This document shows positions 30,746-44,144 of a stretch of 64,000 nucleotides of DNA, in pieces. The notes under the pieces are model-generated. The model searched no databases. It was not told the DNA's origin and saw nothing but the letters and a program-made list of their open reading frames with translations. Source of the stretch: Tremella fuciformis. Taxonomy: Eukaryota; Basidiomycota; Tremellomycetes; Tremellales; Tremellaceae. The stretch is from contig CP136490.1 in NCBI GenBank assembly GCA_032768795.1, forward strand, positions 7,502,001 through 7,566,000, written 5' to 3'. Position numbers and translations under genes: made by a program. Positions within the stretch are counted from its first letter, which is position 1, and each line of letters begins with the position of its first letter.

Positions 30746-31999
30746 ATGCCCCTCGCACCTCCTCCGTCCCTCATCTCCTCCAACTCCTCGGCGGCTTCCC
30801 GCCGGCCGTCTTACTCCCGCTCGGACCTCATCTCGCTGGCGCAGACCCCCCAGCTGCCGTCGGGCGCCAACGACAGGCTCGCCAAGTTTTCCCCGATCCT
30901 GCGTAACGGATCGCTCAGCAGCCACTGGGGGGAAGACGAATCGCTCTCGTCCCTGCTGGATGACAAACCCATCGCGGCGCTCATGCCGGTCCCCGCGGCG
31001 TCCCATACATCATCTACCACCTCCTCGCCCATCTCTTCTGTCGCCGGTGCAGGTGTGGCGCCTTCAGGCGAAGTCCTATTCGAGTTTCTGCCGTCGGCAT
31101 CGGCGGATGCGCCACCGCCTATCCGTATGGTCTTCAAAGACCCCTTCTCGTCGCCTTCCTCCTCAGCGCCGTCTTCTCCGGGCGATGCATTGCCGCGTCG
31201 GATTCCCGCCGCACATGCTCTAGGGGTATCCAGGGCAAGTACCGTAAGTACGGCCAGCTCGGACTATCCCTCCGAACTCGCATCGTTCGGCACGTCTACG
31301 ATCGGAATGGGCACCGTCACACCCTCGACCCTCGGCAGGGAATTTGACAGCCTCCGTCTCGCCCGCGCGGCCTCGCGTTCCAGCAGTGTATCGAGCGGTT
31401 CGGCGGACGATGCCAATTGGCGCCGACCATCGGTGGGAGTGACAAAAGACCGCAAGCAGAGCTTGAACAGATTCGCAGCGCCGTGGCCGCTACCCGATAC
31501 GACGCCGATTATCCGAGCGAATTCAGCTTCTCCCATCCCAGCTCCTGCTCCGGCGCCCCACATGCTCGGTATCGCAGGCGCCGGAGCCGCGAATGATGCT
31601 GAACGATTCGCTTCGCTCCCTCTACCGAAGCACGCGTCTCTGCCGGCGAAACCTGGCCCCATCGCACCGGTCTTTGTACGCCGCGAGTCGGCCGCACTTG
31701 CCCAGCCCATGTCGCTGCCGCATGTCCAGCCGATGGGCAGCGGCTGGGAAGGCGAGTTGAGCCTAAGCGGTAATGAGAGACGCAGACGTGCGAGTGAGGC
31801 ACCGGGCGGTCCCGTTGCAGCGAAAGATGCCCCTGAGCCGTCAAAGCCGATAAGACAAGGGAGCTGGAGCGAGTTGTCGTCCAATGCTTCTTCGGCTGGC
31901 GACACCGGCATCGATACGCCTAACTCAGTTGGTTCCAGGCCCGCCAGACTGGTTAAGCTTGGTCAGGGACTTCGTGCCAACGCCAAGGTCAAGGCTTGA
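30746..31999 (+). CDS. Ser/Pro-rich disordered protein, unrecognised (~417 aa)
   Basis: The frame is open from 30524, but the ATG at 30746 (MPLAPPPSLISSNSSAASR) is preferred because its sequence matches the rest in composition. The protein is rich in Ser, Pro and Ala with short basic-Ser motifs (RRPSYSR, RKQSLNR, RRRASEA) that look like kinase sites. There is no membrane helix and no known domain. VLFEFLPS and PPPIRMVFKDPF are the only compact hydrophobic patches. It resembles disordered regulatory or cell-polarity proteins of basidiomycetes, but I do not assign a family. No intron is needed. Confidence 0.6.
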   Translation: MPLAPPPSLISSNSSAASRRPSYSRSDLISLAQTPQLPSGANDRLAKFSPILRNGSLSSHWGEDESLSSLLDDKPIAALMPVPAASHTSSTTSSPISSVAGAGVAPSGEVLFEFLPSASADAPPPIRMVFKDPFSSPSSSAPSSPGDALPRRIPAAHALGVSRASTVSTASSDYPSELASFGTSTIGMGTVTPSTLGREFDSLRLARAASRSSSVSSGSADDANWRRPSVGVTKDRKQSLNRFAAPWPLPDTTPIIRANSASPIPAPAPAPHMLGIAGAGAANDAERFASLPLPKHASLPAKPGPIAPVFVRRESAALAQPMSLPHVQPMGSGWEGELSLSGNERRRRASEAPGGPVAAKDAPEPSKPIRQGSWSELSSNASSAGDTGIDTPNSVGSRPARLVKLGQGLRANAKVKA

Positions 32000-32272
32000 C
32001 GGATCATGTATCGCATTGTCTTTCATTAGCATGTTGTCTGTACCACCCACACCTGTATGCATCAGCACCATATATGCTGCATTCAGTCAACTGTCAGGGT
32101 CTGTCAGCCCCGCTCAGATACTGGCGTACATTCATTGATGCTCGGTGCGGTGTGTTGCTATCATATGCCCATATCTGAAATCCTTTGCTGCGGTATACAT
32201 ATCGTCTGTTCGCGCCTCGTCGTCTTCGTGATGTGTCCCGGCGCCGCGAGGCCGCCTCGGTACCAGCTATGC

Positions 32273-34237
32273 CTATTGATAGAATCGGATGACCATCACG
32301 CTGAGGTTGTCCGTCGAATAATTTGTCATCGCATGATCAAGTAGCCGTTTGCTCGCTTCTTGGGGGTCTTTCACCCCGCGAATGAGGTTGACAGCATCTT
32401 GGTCTTCGGCCACGTCCCAAAGCTAGTCCGTCAGCTCGACAGTGATTTTGAGGCTCAGGAACTGACCCCGTCGCAAGCCACGATCAGGAACTCGTCCGAG
32501 TCATCGAGCACAGTCTCAGTCGTATACGGTGAGCCGACCACAAATTCCTTCATGGACGAGTCGCCCAAAGATCGAGTGACGGCTAGCACGCCTGGTCAAA
32601 TTAGCATCCAGTGTGGCCGTGCTTCGCCGCTCCCTCACCATTGACGCGGTTGTTCATGACAAAGCCTCCGGCATCTTGTATTCGCTTCGCCTCCTGATGA
32701 TCGCTGCCTTTGTGGTCGTATGTCAGACGTACAGCTTTTCCACCCCGGCTAGTGAAATGAGTCAAACACTCCATGATTTTGACCGGACGACTTACCAGAG
32801 GACTGCTCTGGCATCGCCGACATTCGCAGTGTACAGCACTCTCCTCAGTCCTGTCGAGCTTTGAGGTTCGATGGCCTCAATTTTAGGTGTGCTCGAACCG
32901 CCGTTCCCTTCGGCAGCCTCGAACTCGCCAGCTTGTCCAGCCGAGTCGTCGTCATTCTCATCCTTCTTCTCAGATCCGGTAAGGCCCCGCATGAAGTTGC
33001 GTATCTTGCTTCCCGACCCTTTCCTGCTGATTGACGCAGAGCTGCTCCCATTGCTGCTTGTCGTGACTGCGCCATGGCCGCCGGCCATCCCGCTCGACCC
33101 AGAGGCCTCCGAGCGCAACGAGGTTTGAGCCTCCAGCTCGTCCTCGCCTTTCCCCTCCATCAAGCCGCGCGGCGATAGGTTCGGATTCGTGAAACCCTTG
33201 GGCTCCTTGTCGAGACCGGCCTGCTCAACGCGAAGGAAGGCTGTGACGGCTGTACAGCCTGACTGGGTCTTACCAGCGTGCGCTAGGTGAGATAGGCGAA
33301 GATCGACGACGTGGAAGGTCTTGTTGAGGAGATCGGGGACGGATTGTTCGGGCGAAGAGATCAGGGCGTCGAGCAGATACTGCGCGGTCAGCTCACGGCG
33401 GTCTGTTCGAGCTGTTCCACTGACTTCGTGGAAGTTCTGGCCGCACCACTCTGCCGCATGCTTGCCGGCGTGACCACTGCAATGTCAGCTACATAGCATC
33501 GATCATTGGTATTCGCTGACTCGAAGACGGCAAAGTAGCCCTGTCCCCTCACTCCACCAAAGTCATACACAAAGCTGTGGGCATCCTCCATGGTCCGCCT
33601 GCACCGCTTATTCCGATCTTCGCTGACGCCTATCCTGAACGATGCTTTGAGACTCTTCGAGGAGGATGCCGGGGGTGGGGATTTGCGAGGCATAGGGGCG
33701 GGATGGCAGTTGAGAGCCTACGACGAGTCAGTTTGACGACTTGTGGGTGTACGTTGCGGTGTGAGAAGGTGTAGGGAAGGTACGAGTACCCACACCAAAG
33801 GTGTCGTCTCCCTCGGCAACGGTGATGGTCTTGCTCCGAGCGTTCGGACCGTCCGTGACTCCTCCTGGGAGGCGCATGCTGGAAGAGGGTTCAGTTGATG
33901 AGGAAGGGGATACTTGAGAGTTGAAATCGTCATCGGACATGCTGGAAGGGGTGGCGGTGGTGAAGCCGCCGCTACTGCGAGGACGAGTCAGCAGGTGACA
34001 CAGGCACCGACGACAAGAGGACCGTGTGGGAAGTAAGACCGGTGCACGAGCGCGACCCTTGATGGGCAGGGGTAGGACCGGGTGGATGCAAGTGATGTGC
34101 GGTCATGAGACGGGTTTCGAATGTACTTACATGCCTGGATGGCCGACTGCTGCGGATGCTGCGAGTGAGCGAACGAGAAATGCAGACAGTTTGCCGCCTG
34201 GTGATTTCCCTGATGAGGGCGGGGGAGGTTTGGTCAT
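32273..34237 (-). CDS. PTC1: PP2C-type Ser/Thr protein phosphatase (Ptc1 class), about seven exons
   Basis: Mg/Mn-dependent phosphatase; Ptc1 dampens the HOG MAP-kinase pathway. Joined exons give, in order: a Ser/Pro-rich N-terminus, [27 protein letters not shown] joined across an intron to [12 protein letters not shown] (metal-binding Asp-Gly), [69 protein letters not shown] joined to LWDV, and the end [12 protein letters not shown]. All eleven-motif landmarks of the fold that I can check are present. An insertion of ~90 residues rich in Ser, Gly, Lys and acidic residues sits between TAVTAF and VLYTAN. The first exon (34132-34237, [15 protein letters not shown]) is joined through a longer 156-nt intron and is less certain; 33940 is the alternative start. 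Confidence 0.92.
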
Positions 34238-35380
34238 CTCGCATGACGTTTTCGTTTTCCGTTCGTTATCGGAGAGCAGTGGCGGCGGCGGAGGACAGCG
34301 GAGACGGTACAGGATATGAGAGACAGATGGGGTGGGGTGGGACTAGCGCGATTCCAAACTCCCAATTGCCGCCCTCTTTGACTCGCAGACGCGCACCGCG
34401 ATCCCTCCCCTCGCAACCACTTGAGGGGGTGGCGGGTGGCGACCGACGAGCGGGACGGTGGGGAGAGGTGGTGATATGGACGCAAACGCGAACGAGATGA
34501 CAAAGGGGTCGGTAGAGATCACGACGACTCACTGCTGTCACCCTTGAGGCCCAAGTCGGCCAACTTTGGATGGTCTGGATGCGCCTGTGCCAAGCTCGAC
34601 TCGTGCATCGTGTCTGCCCTCGCTCCTTTGCTCCTTGCTTCCCTGCTCTCGCTGCTCGCTCCCTGACTACCGGTGGACCCAAATCTGACCACTACTCCCG
34701 GCCTAGGCAGGCCTGGCCTCGCTTCTCCCTCTCTCGCTCTCTGCGCGCTCACCAAGCCCTGCGGCGACCAACGTGGTGTGTCGGCCTCGGCCTCGGTCTA
34801 CCGGGAAAAATGACCGTGACGAGAGAACTCGAGGTTACAAAGCAACAACCGACACTGCTTTACGGCTATTCAGTTCGTTTGAAGAGGAGGGGAAGAGAGA
34901 AGAGGTGAATGACAATCGAAAGAGTGAGGGATATATACGCTCTCGTCGCCCCTTGTCTAGCCCAGCCCCCCCTTACTTCTGTGGTAGTTACTATGACGGG
35001 ATGGCACAGGTCTGAACCCCGCCAGAGACTAAAGCTTTGGGGGCAAGAGTGCGCGTCATCGCCGAGCCGACTCTCTACAGCCGGTGGCGCGAGATTCATT
35101 CCCATCCAGGCCAGGCCACATCGGTAATCATCGCATGCATGACACTCTGCCTCCGAGCTGGGCAGGGGTGACTCACCGACGCTGTATATGCATGGAGGGT
35201 TTGCCGATCTCATGGACCGCTTGATTCAGTTATCCTAATGCTATCCTAATGGCTGTGGCCTGATCGGAATTGCCACATCATCCCCCTTTTATCGCATTAG
35301 TCATTGGGCCAATTCCATCTCGACTATTCGCCTCTCCACACTCGCACTCGTTCCACTCCATATCAAGCATCAATCTCGAG
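34238..35380. promoter_or_regulatory. Divergent promoter region between the phosphatase and ISA2 genes
   Basis: About 1.14 kb with no supported gene. CT/GA-rich tracts near 34600-34760 are typical of basidiomycete promoters and 5' UTRs. Several open frames are present on both strands, but they overlap each other and lack conserved character. Confidence 0.35.
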
Positions 35381-36204
35381 ATGGCAACAGTCATTCGGCC
35401 TGCCGCCCGACTCATCTCGCGGCCATGCGTGGCATCGTCATCGCGGATACCGCTGTGCCCACTGGCCAGCGCCCAATCAGCGTTATTGCCACTCCACCGC
35501 CCGCTCCGATCTTACTCATCACCCGCCAAACGACCGGCGACCACACTGGCGACCGCGTCTGCCGCTCTGTCTGACGCTTTTCCTGCTTCGCTCCTCCCCT
35601 CGGCAGCGAACGCTTTGAGTGGCAGTCCCACAACATCCCTCGTCGTGCAGCCACCATCTCTGGAGGCAATTAAAGCAGAGGGGTATCTGGATGACGCAGA
35701 GCTTGTCCCGCCAGCCGAGGCGTACTTGAACATCACAGATCCCGCCCTTCAGGTTAGCTTGACCAACTCCCTTGGTGGAAGCTAACGTCAAAGCAATTGA
35801 TCCGTATCACAAAGAGAGAGCCGAAAGATGTCCTGGACAAAGGCTTGGCTCTCCGAGTCGGAGTGGAGTCCGGCGGATGTCACGGGTACCAATACACTAT
35901 GGCTCTGACCGAGGACAGAGGGGTAGATGACTAGTCAGCTTCCACAACAGGCAGCTCGACATAAGCTGACAAGCAGCATTATGCAGCCAAGAGGCATCGA
36001 CTGTATACCTGTCGTAGTGGATCTCACCTCGCTCGGTCTACTCAAAGGTCAGCTGAAAGCAGCTAGCATATTCCAAGCTGATCACCAGGCGCTACATTGC
36101 ATCACGCCACCGAGCTCATTGGCTCAAGCTTCCGGATACAGGACAATCCGCAAGCCAAAGAAAGCGGGTCTTGCGGGTGCGGTATCAGCTGGGAGGCAAA
36201 GTAA
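35381..36204 (+). CDS. ISA2: Mitochondrial iron-sulfur assembly protein Isa2 (225 aa, four exons)
   Basis: Exons 35381-35752, 35794-35922, 35987-36047 and 36089-36204 total 226 codons. The N-terminus is a mitochondrial presequence rich in Arg, Ser and Ala without acids (MATVIRPAARLISRP). The A-type carrier domain follows, with the three conserved Cys: VESGGCHGYQY, then GSCGCGISWEAK at the very end. LIRITKREPKDVL and HHATELIGSSFRIQDNPQAK also match the family. Isa1/Isa2 are needed to make [4Fe-4S] clusters for aconitase and radical-SAM enzymes in the matrix. The exon 3 start uses the TATGCAG acceptor at 35986, the only one that keeps the frame. Confidence 0.94.
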
Positions 36205-36314
36205 GGAGACGACATCGCCTGGAGGTTCTTTACATGTAGCGTGTAGCGTCTTACAACACAAATACAGCTCAGCATTGTATACTTCTCATATTGTCCCGGG
36301 TACGACTCGTGAGC

Positions 36315-36774
36315 TCAGGCATACGGTAGTAATCGCCTCAATCGCTTTGCCTGCTCATCAGTCCCGCGCAGCGTAGGGTGCAAGCGGAGACGTACTTGTG
36401 TCGGGTTGACGTATACTGACAGACCAAGTCGATTTATTCGTCCTGCCGAGAAACCGGTATTGAGATGCTGCTTGCCGGCTTTGGACCGCTTGAACTGGTG
36501 GTCAGCTCTGTTTACTCCAGACCCTTCGTTTCCCGACGATGCAGATGAGAGCGTGTAGGTAGCGACGACTGACCAAGCCGGTGGCGTTGCTCGTGAATCG
36601 TTTCTTGGCGCCAGAATGAGATTTGAGCTTCAGCAATGCGGCCGAGGTCGACAACGATCGCGATGTATCTGGCGCGGCAACCCACGCCGAAGTGATGGCA
36701 AGCCGAGACAGGCGAGAGGGTCCGGCAACAGCCTGTCGCAGTCCCATGCCGAGGTTCGATAAGAAGGCGGCCAT
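36315..36774 (-). CDS. Mitochondrial large-subunit ribosomal protein bL35m (116 aa, three exons)
   Basis: Exons in coding order are 36574-36774, 36425-36494 and 36315-36394, summing to 117 codons. An Arg/Ser-rich presequence (MAAFLSNLGMGLRQAVAGPSRLSR) precedes the bacterial L35 signature KLKSHSGAKKRF, then GLFKRSKAGKQHLNTGF across the first intron, and a basic end (RLRRLLPYA). The SHSGAKKRF...K.GKQH pattern is specific to bL35. The gene is convergent with ISA2, with 110 bp between stop codons; both products go to mitochondria. Confidence 0.87.
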
Positions 36775-37622
<848 letters not shown>

Positions 37623-38026
37623 GCTGGGCTGTGAGCATTGGAGGGAGTCGCGCTGTCGGGAAGCGGTGGAGAGATGCGGGTGTTCTTTTCGTTTTAGCCC
37701 TTTTACTGTTGGCTTCGGCCCCGCCGGATGCATCGTCGTCTGCGCTCGTAATCCGTGTGATTGGACTGTATAAGCTGTGTGTGCTCACCATGGCTCGTAG
37801 TTGCGATGTGTTTGCCACTCATCGCTGTGCGCGACGTGTTGTGCGGGGTGATTCAGGGTCAGGTACCATCAATTCCCTACCCCTCAAGCGACCTTAAATG
37901 GGGGGATGTAAAAAGGAAAATTTCTGACCGGGGAAGAACTTCACGCCATACCGGTGGAGGATCGTACACCCCTCTCTCTCCATCGTCTCTCTCTCCCCAC
38001 TGATCCCCCTCACATCCTCACGCAAA
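37623..38026. other. Intergenic region between histone H4 and the nucleolin-like gene
   Basis: About 400 bp: H4 3' flank, then a CT-rich run (about 37970-38005) just before the ATG at 38027. No gene seen. Confidence 0.4.
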
Positions 38027-39634
38027 ATGGCCAAGAAAGGTTCCAAGGCCGAGGCCGCCCCGCCGGCCGTAGCTGCCAAGGCTAACGCCGACGCCAAGGC
38101 TGAAAAGAAGAGCAAGAAAGCCGCTGCCGCTGCTCCTCCCCCTGCCCCTGCTGCCGCCCCAGCCAAGGTCTGTCGTCTGCTAAGAGCGAAACGCATGTGG
38201 CTGATAGGGCCAGAAGGAGAAGAAGTCCAAGAAGAAGGAGCCGACGCCCCCTCCCCCTCCTAGCGAGAGCTCGTCTGAGGAGGACTCTTCCGATGATGAC
38301 GAGGAGGACGACGACTCAGACGACTCGTCGGAAGATGAGAAGCCCGCTGCTGCCTCCGCCGCCAAGGCTGAGGTGTCCGAGGTTAGCTTCCATGGACAGA
38401 ACTTCGAGACACAGCTGACGTTCCAGGACTCTGACTCTGACGATTCCGAGGACAGCTCGGACGACGAGGAGGCTGCGCCTGCCCCTGCCGCCCAGGCTAA
38501 CGGTAAAGCCGAGAGCAGCGACGAGGACTCTTCCGATGAGGACAGCTCGGATGACGACGAAGAGGAGGCCAAGCCCGCCGCAGCCGCTGCCAAGGAAGAC
38601 GAGGACAGCAGCGACGAGGAGGACTCGGACGAGGACAGCTCTGAAGAGGAGGAGGAGGAGAAGCCCGCCCCCAAGGCGGAGGCCAACGGTGAGCCCCACA
38701 GATACCCATATTATGCGAGCTGCATCTGACTCCTCTGCAGGCAAGCGCAAGGCCGACGATGCCGGCGAGTCTGCGGCCAAGAAGCCCCGCGTAGACGGCC
38801 AGTCCGAGGCCACCAACAACTGCTACGTCGGCGGCCTATCATGGAACATCGACAACGAGTGGCTCAAGTCCGAGTTTGAGGAATGCGGCGAGGTCGAGTC
38901 TGCCCGCGTCATGTTCGACCACGCGACCCAAAAATCCAAAGGCTTCGGCTTTGTCAAATTCACCACGGTCGAGGCTGCCACCAAGGCCGTCGCGCTCTCC
39001 GGCAAGGAGGTCGACGGCCGCGCGATCCGCGTCGACTTTGCCGCCGAGCGCACCGACAACCCGACCGAGCGCCGCGCCAAGGCGTTCAACGACAAGCAGT
39101 CGGCGCCCGCCAACACGCTCTTCGTGGGCGGCCTGCCTTTCGACACGAACGAGGACGCCGTCTACGAGGCCTTTGGCGAGTTTGGCGACATCCAGCGCGT
39201 CGCCCTCCCCAAGGACCGCGATACCGGCGCCCCCAAGGGCTTTGGCTACGTCGAGTTCTCCGACGTGGACCAGGCGACCGCCGCGCTCAACGCGATGAAC
39301 GGTACCGAGTTTGGCGGAAGGAGACTGCGCGTCGACTTCTCCGGCCCGCGCCCGGAGCGCAACGAGGGCGGCGGCGGTGACCGTGGTGACCGTGGTGGGC
39401 GCGGTGGCTTTGGCGCCGGTCGCGGTGGTGGGCGCGGTGGGTTCGGCGACCGTGGCGGTCGCGGACGTGGCGGCTTCGACCGCGGAGGCCGTGGTGGCGG
39501 CCGGGGACGCGGTGCGCCTCGGGGGTGAGTCTTGGTCGTCTGACGCGGCGGCGTGGGCAGAGCTGACTCGAAGTGGCGGCGCCAGGACTGGCGGTATCGT
39601 CCCGGCCTCTGGCAGCAAGATGACTTTCGACTAG
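38027..39634 (+). CDS. NSR1: Nucleolin/Nsr1/Gar2-type nucleolar RNA-binding protein
   Basis: Starts MAKKGSKAEAAPP. A Lys/Ala/Pro-rich start is followed by long acidic Ser tracts (SSEEDSSDDDEEDDDSDDS and similar, CK2-type sites). Two RRMs follow: NCYVGGLSWNIDNEWLKSEF with RNP1 KGFGFVKF, and TLFVGGLPFDTNEDAVYEAF with RNP1 KGFGYVEF. An RGG/GAR tail follows, then the end GGIVPASGSKMTFD. This is the order of yeast Nsr1 and fission-yeast Gar2, needed for 18S rRNA maturation. Introns: after AAPAK (GTCTGT...ATAG), a 45-nt one at 38382-38426 (frame-neutral if retained), one before GKRKADD, and one in the Gly-rich tail (GTGAGT...CCAG) that adds the last 16 residues. Without the last intron the frame stops at 39528. 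Confidence 0.92.
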
Positions 39635-39937
39635 ACGTATGACAGACATCATCTGATCCGACTGGACTGTGCCTGTGACCTTGCCCACTCCTACCCACAC
39701 TCATCCACACCACACCAAACACCAAAATAATCATCTCGCCATTGAGAGGATCCTATACGCGCAAGCATGATACCCCCGGGCCTGTCCCCTGTATGCATAC
39801 GAGTGATGACCGGACGACGAAGCACAACGATGCCGAAAAGTAAAAGAGCGAATGCATGAAGAGAAGCCAACACGTACATACACCAAAAAGTCATAGCTAC
39901 AGCTTCTCACCACGGGTACAGAGAACATCGCCGCGTA
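39635..39937. other. Short convergent intergenic region
   Basis: About 300 bp between the 3' ends of the nucleolin-like gene and the WD40 gene. No gene; likely 3' UTRs. Confidence 0.4.
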
Positions 39938-42463
39938 TCATTCGCATTCCTCCGCCGCGCGCTTTTCGGTCCAATCTTCCAAGCGCTTCAGTCCACCTTT
40001 CCCGAGACCCTTCCACTCGTGCTTGGCCAAAGTGCCACCGCGGCGGTACCCACCGTCCATCTCCCAGCACGTTGACATGAGGGTAGGCTCGTACCCGTGC
40101 CAACTGACATCTCGCACGCAGTACGCCTGCGAGGCGTACTCGTGACCCCACCTGTCTCCGGTCGCCCGCCTCGCCCTCTGCATCTCGGGCGATGGGTCCG
40201 GCGCAGACGGGTCGGAATAGTGATTTTCTGCGTCTCGAAGGGGGGTGGACAGGGAGCGGTCGAGCACTGTGAAGCGTCAGCACCTCCATTGCGCAAGTGT
40301 CTCGACTCACCCTGCACGACTCGCCCATCAAGGGACCAGATGTGAATCTTGCCGTCCGCACTGCCCGAGTAGATGTAGTTCTGACCAGTCGACTCTCGAG
40401 GAGAAAAGTGACACCGAATGAGCGTCCGCAAAACCGCGTGACCGCGATATGTCATGACACTGCAGTCTTTCGGGTGCGCCAGGCGCTGTGGGGGAGGATA
40501 GCGCGAGTTGCGGTCTAACAAATGAGCTGCACATCATGGCGGATACGTGGCGGCAGCTCACAGTCGTATCTGGGCTGCCCATATCTCGAGACAGCATCGG
40601 ATTCGCTCTCGAATTCCGAATGACTGCGCATCTTTCGTAGATCATACAGACGGGCGGCTTGATCTTTCGAGTTGACAACAACATAACGTCCATCGCCCTT
40701 CGGCGAAGTATACGTTATACCCTCTGTCGCGCCGACCAAGACGCCGGACGGCGTATGCGAAGATAGGGAACGACGATCCCAGACCTTGACATAGCCGTCA
40801 TCGGATCCAGAAACAAGGATATTGGTGGAAGACTCGTCCGCAAAGCACACCGCGTTGACTGTACGTCAGCTACAGATCGACGGCATAGGGGCTGTATGCT
40901 CACCGTCGTCCGCATGGCCGGGAACGGAGAGGGAACGCCGTTGCGACTCAATATCGTAGACCATGATTTTGCCGCTACCTGCGCCCGCTACAACTTCTTT
41001 GCCATCTGCAGAGAACCGAATGCTCCAGATCTGATATCAGCTGCCTCATTCCGGTCGCACATCTGGCATAGACTCACGCCGAAGCTGTCATAACCATAAG
41101 ACTGTTGACCTCGGCCGGAGCCTCCACCAGTGAAATCCAAGCAAATATGCGCAGAATCGTGCTCGGCCGTATAGAGCATATGTACATACGGCGTGATGGA
41201 GGAGTAGATCATCCTGAATGTAAGTAGAGATCTTCTGCGACGTCCACCAAGCAGCTGGATACTCACTTCTCGCCCTTCCTGTCGGCGTCACAATCAGTAA
41301 TCGTCCACCGACCTTCTTCACCCTGGACCGTCTTGATCTTCTTCATGCTCGTGTCCTCTGTCGCCATGCCCCTTCTAGTATCACCCCAGTTGCCCCAATC
41401 TTGACCGTCATCATCGTCTTCATCCTCCCATTCGTCGTCATCGCCAGCAGCAGTGGCTAGAGGGGCCGGGGTGGCGGCCTTTGGCGTGCTCTGACGCCGT
41501 CTCTTTGGTTGCCCCTTCGGCTGAGTGGTCGAGTACAGATGCAATGTGAAGTATTGAGTAGCAGTGTCTACAGGCGCGTACCGATTGAGACGATGTGCCG
41601 TATCGAAAGGGGGATGAGTGAGCTTTCTCGCCGCGGGCCCAAGACGGATACTTACAGAACACGCCGTAGTCTTCGCCGCAGTATTGCCCAACATACGGGA
41701 TAGATGGGTAGGAAGCAACGACCGTGCCGGGCGTATTGGGAATGGCCGTCTGCACATCAGTCTCGATATCAAGGGGGCTAAGACTTGGAAAGACCTGAAC
41801 AGAAGGTGGGACCCAGCCGCGCTGCCTCCCCGCCAGACCGCCGGCATACCGTATGCCCATCCTGCCACGGCGCTTGCCCGGAATGCACCACTCGCCCACC
41901 CGGCCGAACTCGCCGCTCTTCAGCAGTGCCAGGCCGTCTGGGTGCGGCTCCTTCTGCTCCTCCCACCACCGCACATCGCGCTTCCTCTCCCGCTGTCCGC
42001 TCGGGCGCTCGATACCGCCCACACGCCCGCTGAGCCAACTCCGTAGTCCACCGCTGGTACCGCTGGACGGCTCGGCGAGCAGGCGGGCAAGGAGGGATTG
42101 ACGTGCATCGGCAGAGGGTGTGTTGTTGAGCATGGAGGCGAGTTGGGCAAAGGAGACGCTTGTCTCGATCAGTGAGGAATCCATCGGTTCGTCGACGTCG
42201 TCGACGGCGTTGGGATCGGAAAGGATGGTGGCGTTGCCCAGGTCGTCTTCCTCCTCGCCGTCTTCGTCCTCCTCGCCGTTATCGTAGAAATCGACATCAT
42301 CCTCGTCATACGTCTCGTCATCGTCGACGTAGTCCTCATCGTCTTCGTCCATGTCAAAGTATTCGCCATCGGCGAGATCTTCCAGCGCCTCGAGGGCATC
42401 GGTTTCGAGATCGATGTCCATATTGTCGTAGAATTCCTGCAGTTGTCTGGAAGCTCCTGGCAT
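39938..42463 (-). CDS. WD40 protein of the DCAF11/LEC14B family
   Basis: A predicted substrate receptor or scaffold for CUL4-DDB1-type ubiquitin ligases in other eukaryotes. The start MPGASRQLQEFYDN (42463) leads a very acidic N-terminus (DMDEDDEDYVDDDETYDEDD), then the family region ESW-like SSLIETSVSFAQLASMLNN. WD repeats follow: VFYTATQYFTLHLY (joined across the intron that starts GTAAGT near 41657), IWSIRFSADGKEVVAGAGSG, VNAVCFADESSTNILVSGSDDGYVKVWD, LIRCHFSP with YIYSGSADGKIHIWSLDG, and a final VRDVSWHGYEPTLMSTCWE. The order and spacing fit DCAF11. At least six introns split it. The exact start is uncertain, since the frame stays open upstream without an ATG. Confidence 0.85.
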
Positions 42464-42780
42464 TCCCCCCTCCTGCCAGCGTCTAGCGTGGAACACTGGA
42501 GTGCTTGAGAAAGGAAAGAGACCGTTCGAATACAAACGATCACGAGATAGGCCGGTGGTGGGTGTGAGTTGATGGGAAGGACCGAGTGGAGGCAAAGTGG
42601 AGGCTAACCTCGGCTCATGGCCGAATCACCAATGGTCTCGAGCATTCAGATTCAGCATGTCATTCATATTCACATCTTTTCCAAAGTAAAACAAAAGCAG
42701 AGCCTCGTCCCGGAAAGGACTACAATCATCGTCGCCGTCGTATCCTCCGTCTTGACCTCTGACAAAGTCTATCCGGTCGT
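42464..42780. other. Intergenic region: WD40 gene promoter and actin 3' flank
   Basis: The 317 bp before the WD40 start and after the actin stop (both genes on the minus strand). No other gene seen. Confidence 0.4.

Positions 42781-44144
<1,364 letters not shown>

Noticed and set aside
38180..39618. Long minus-strand frames opposite the nucleolin-like gene
   Set aside because: The Ser-run and Ala/Thr-rich translations are mirror images of GAR and acidic-Ser codons, not proteins.
39246..39734. A Pro/Arg-rich minus-strand frame
   Set aside because: Reverse translation of the RGG tail; a compositional artefact.
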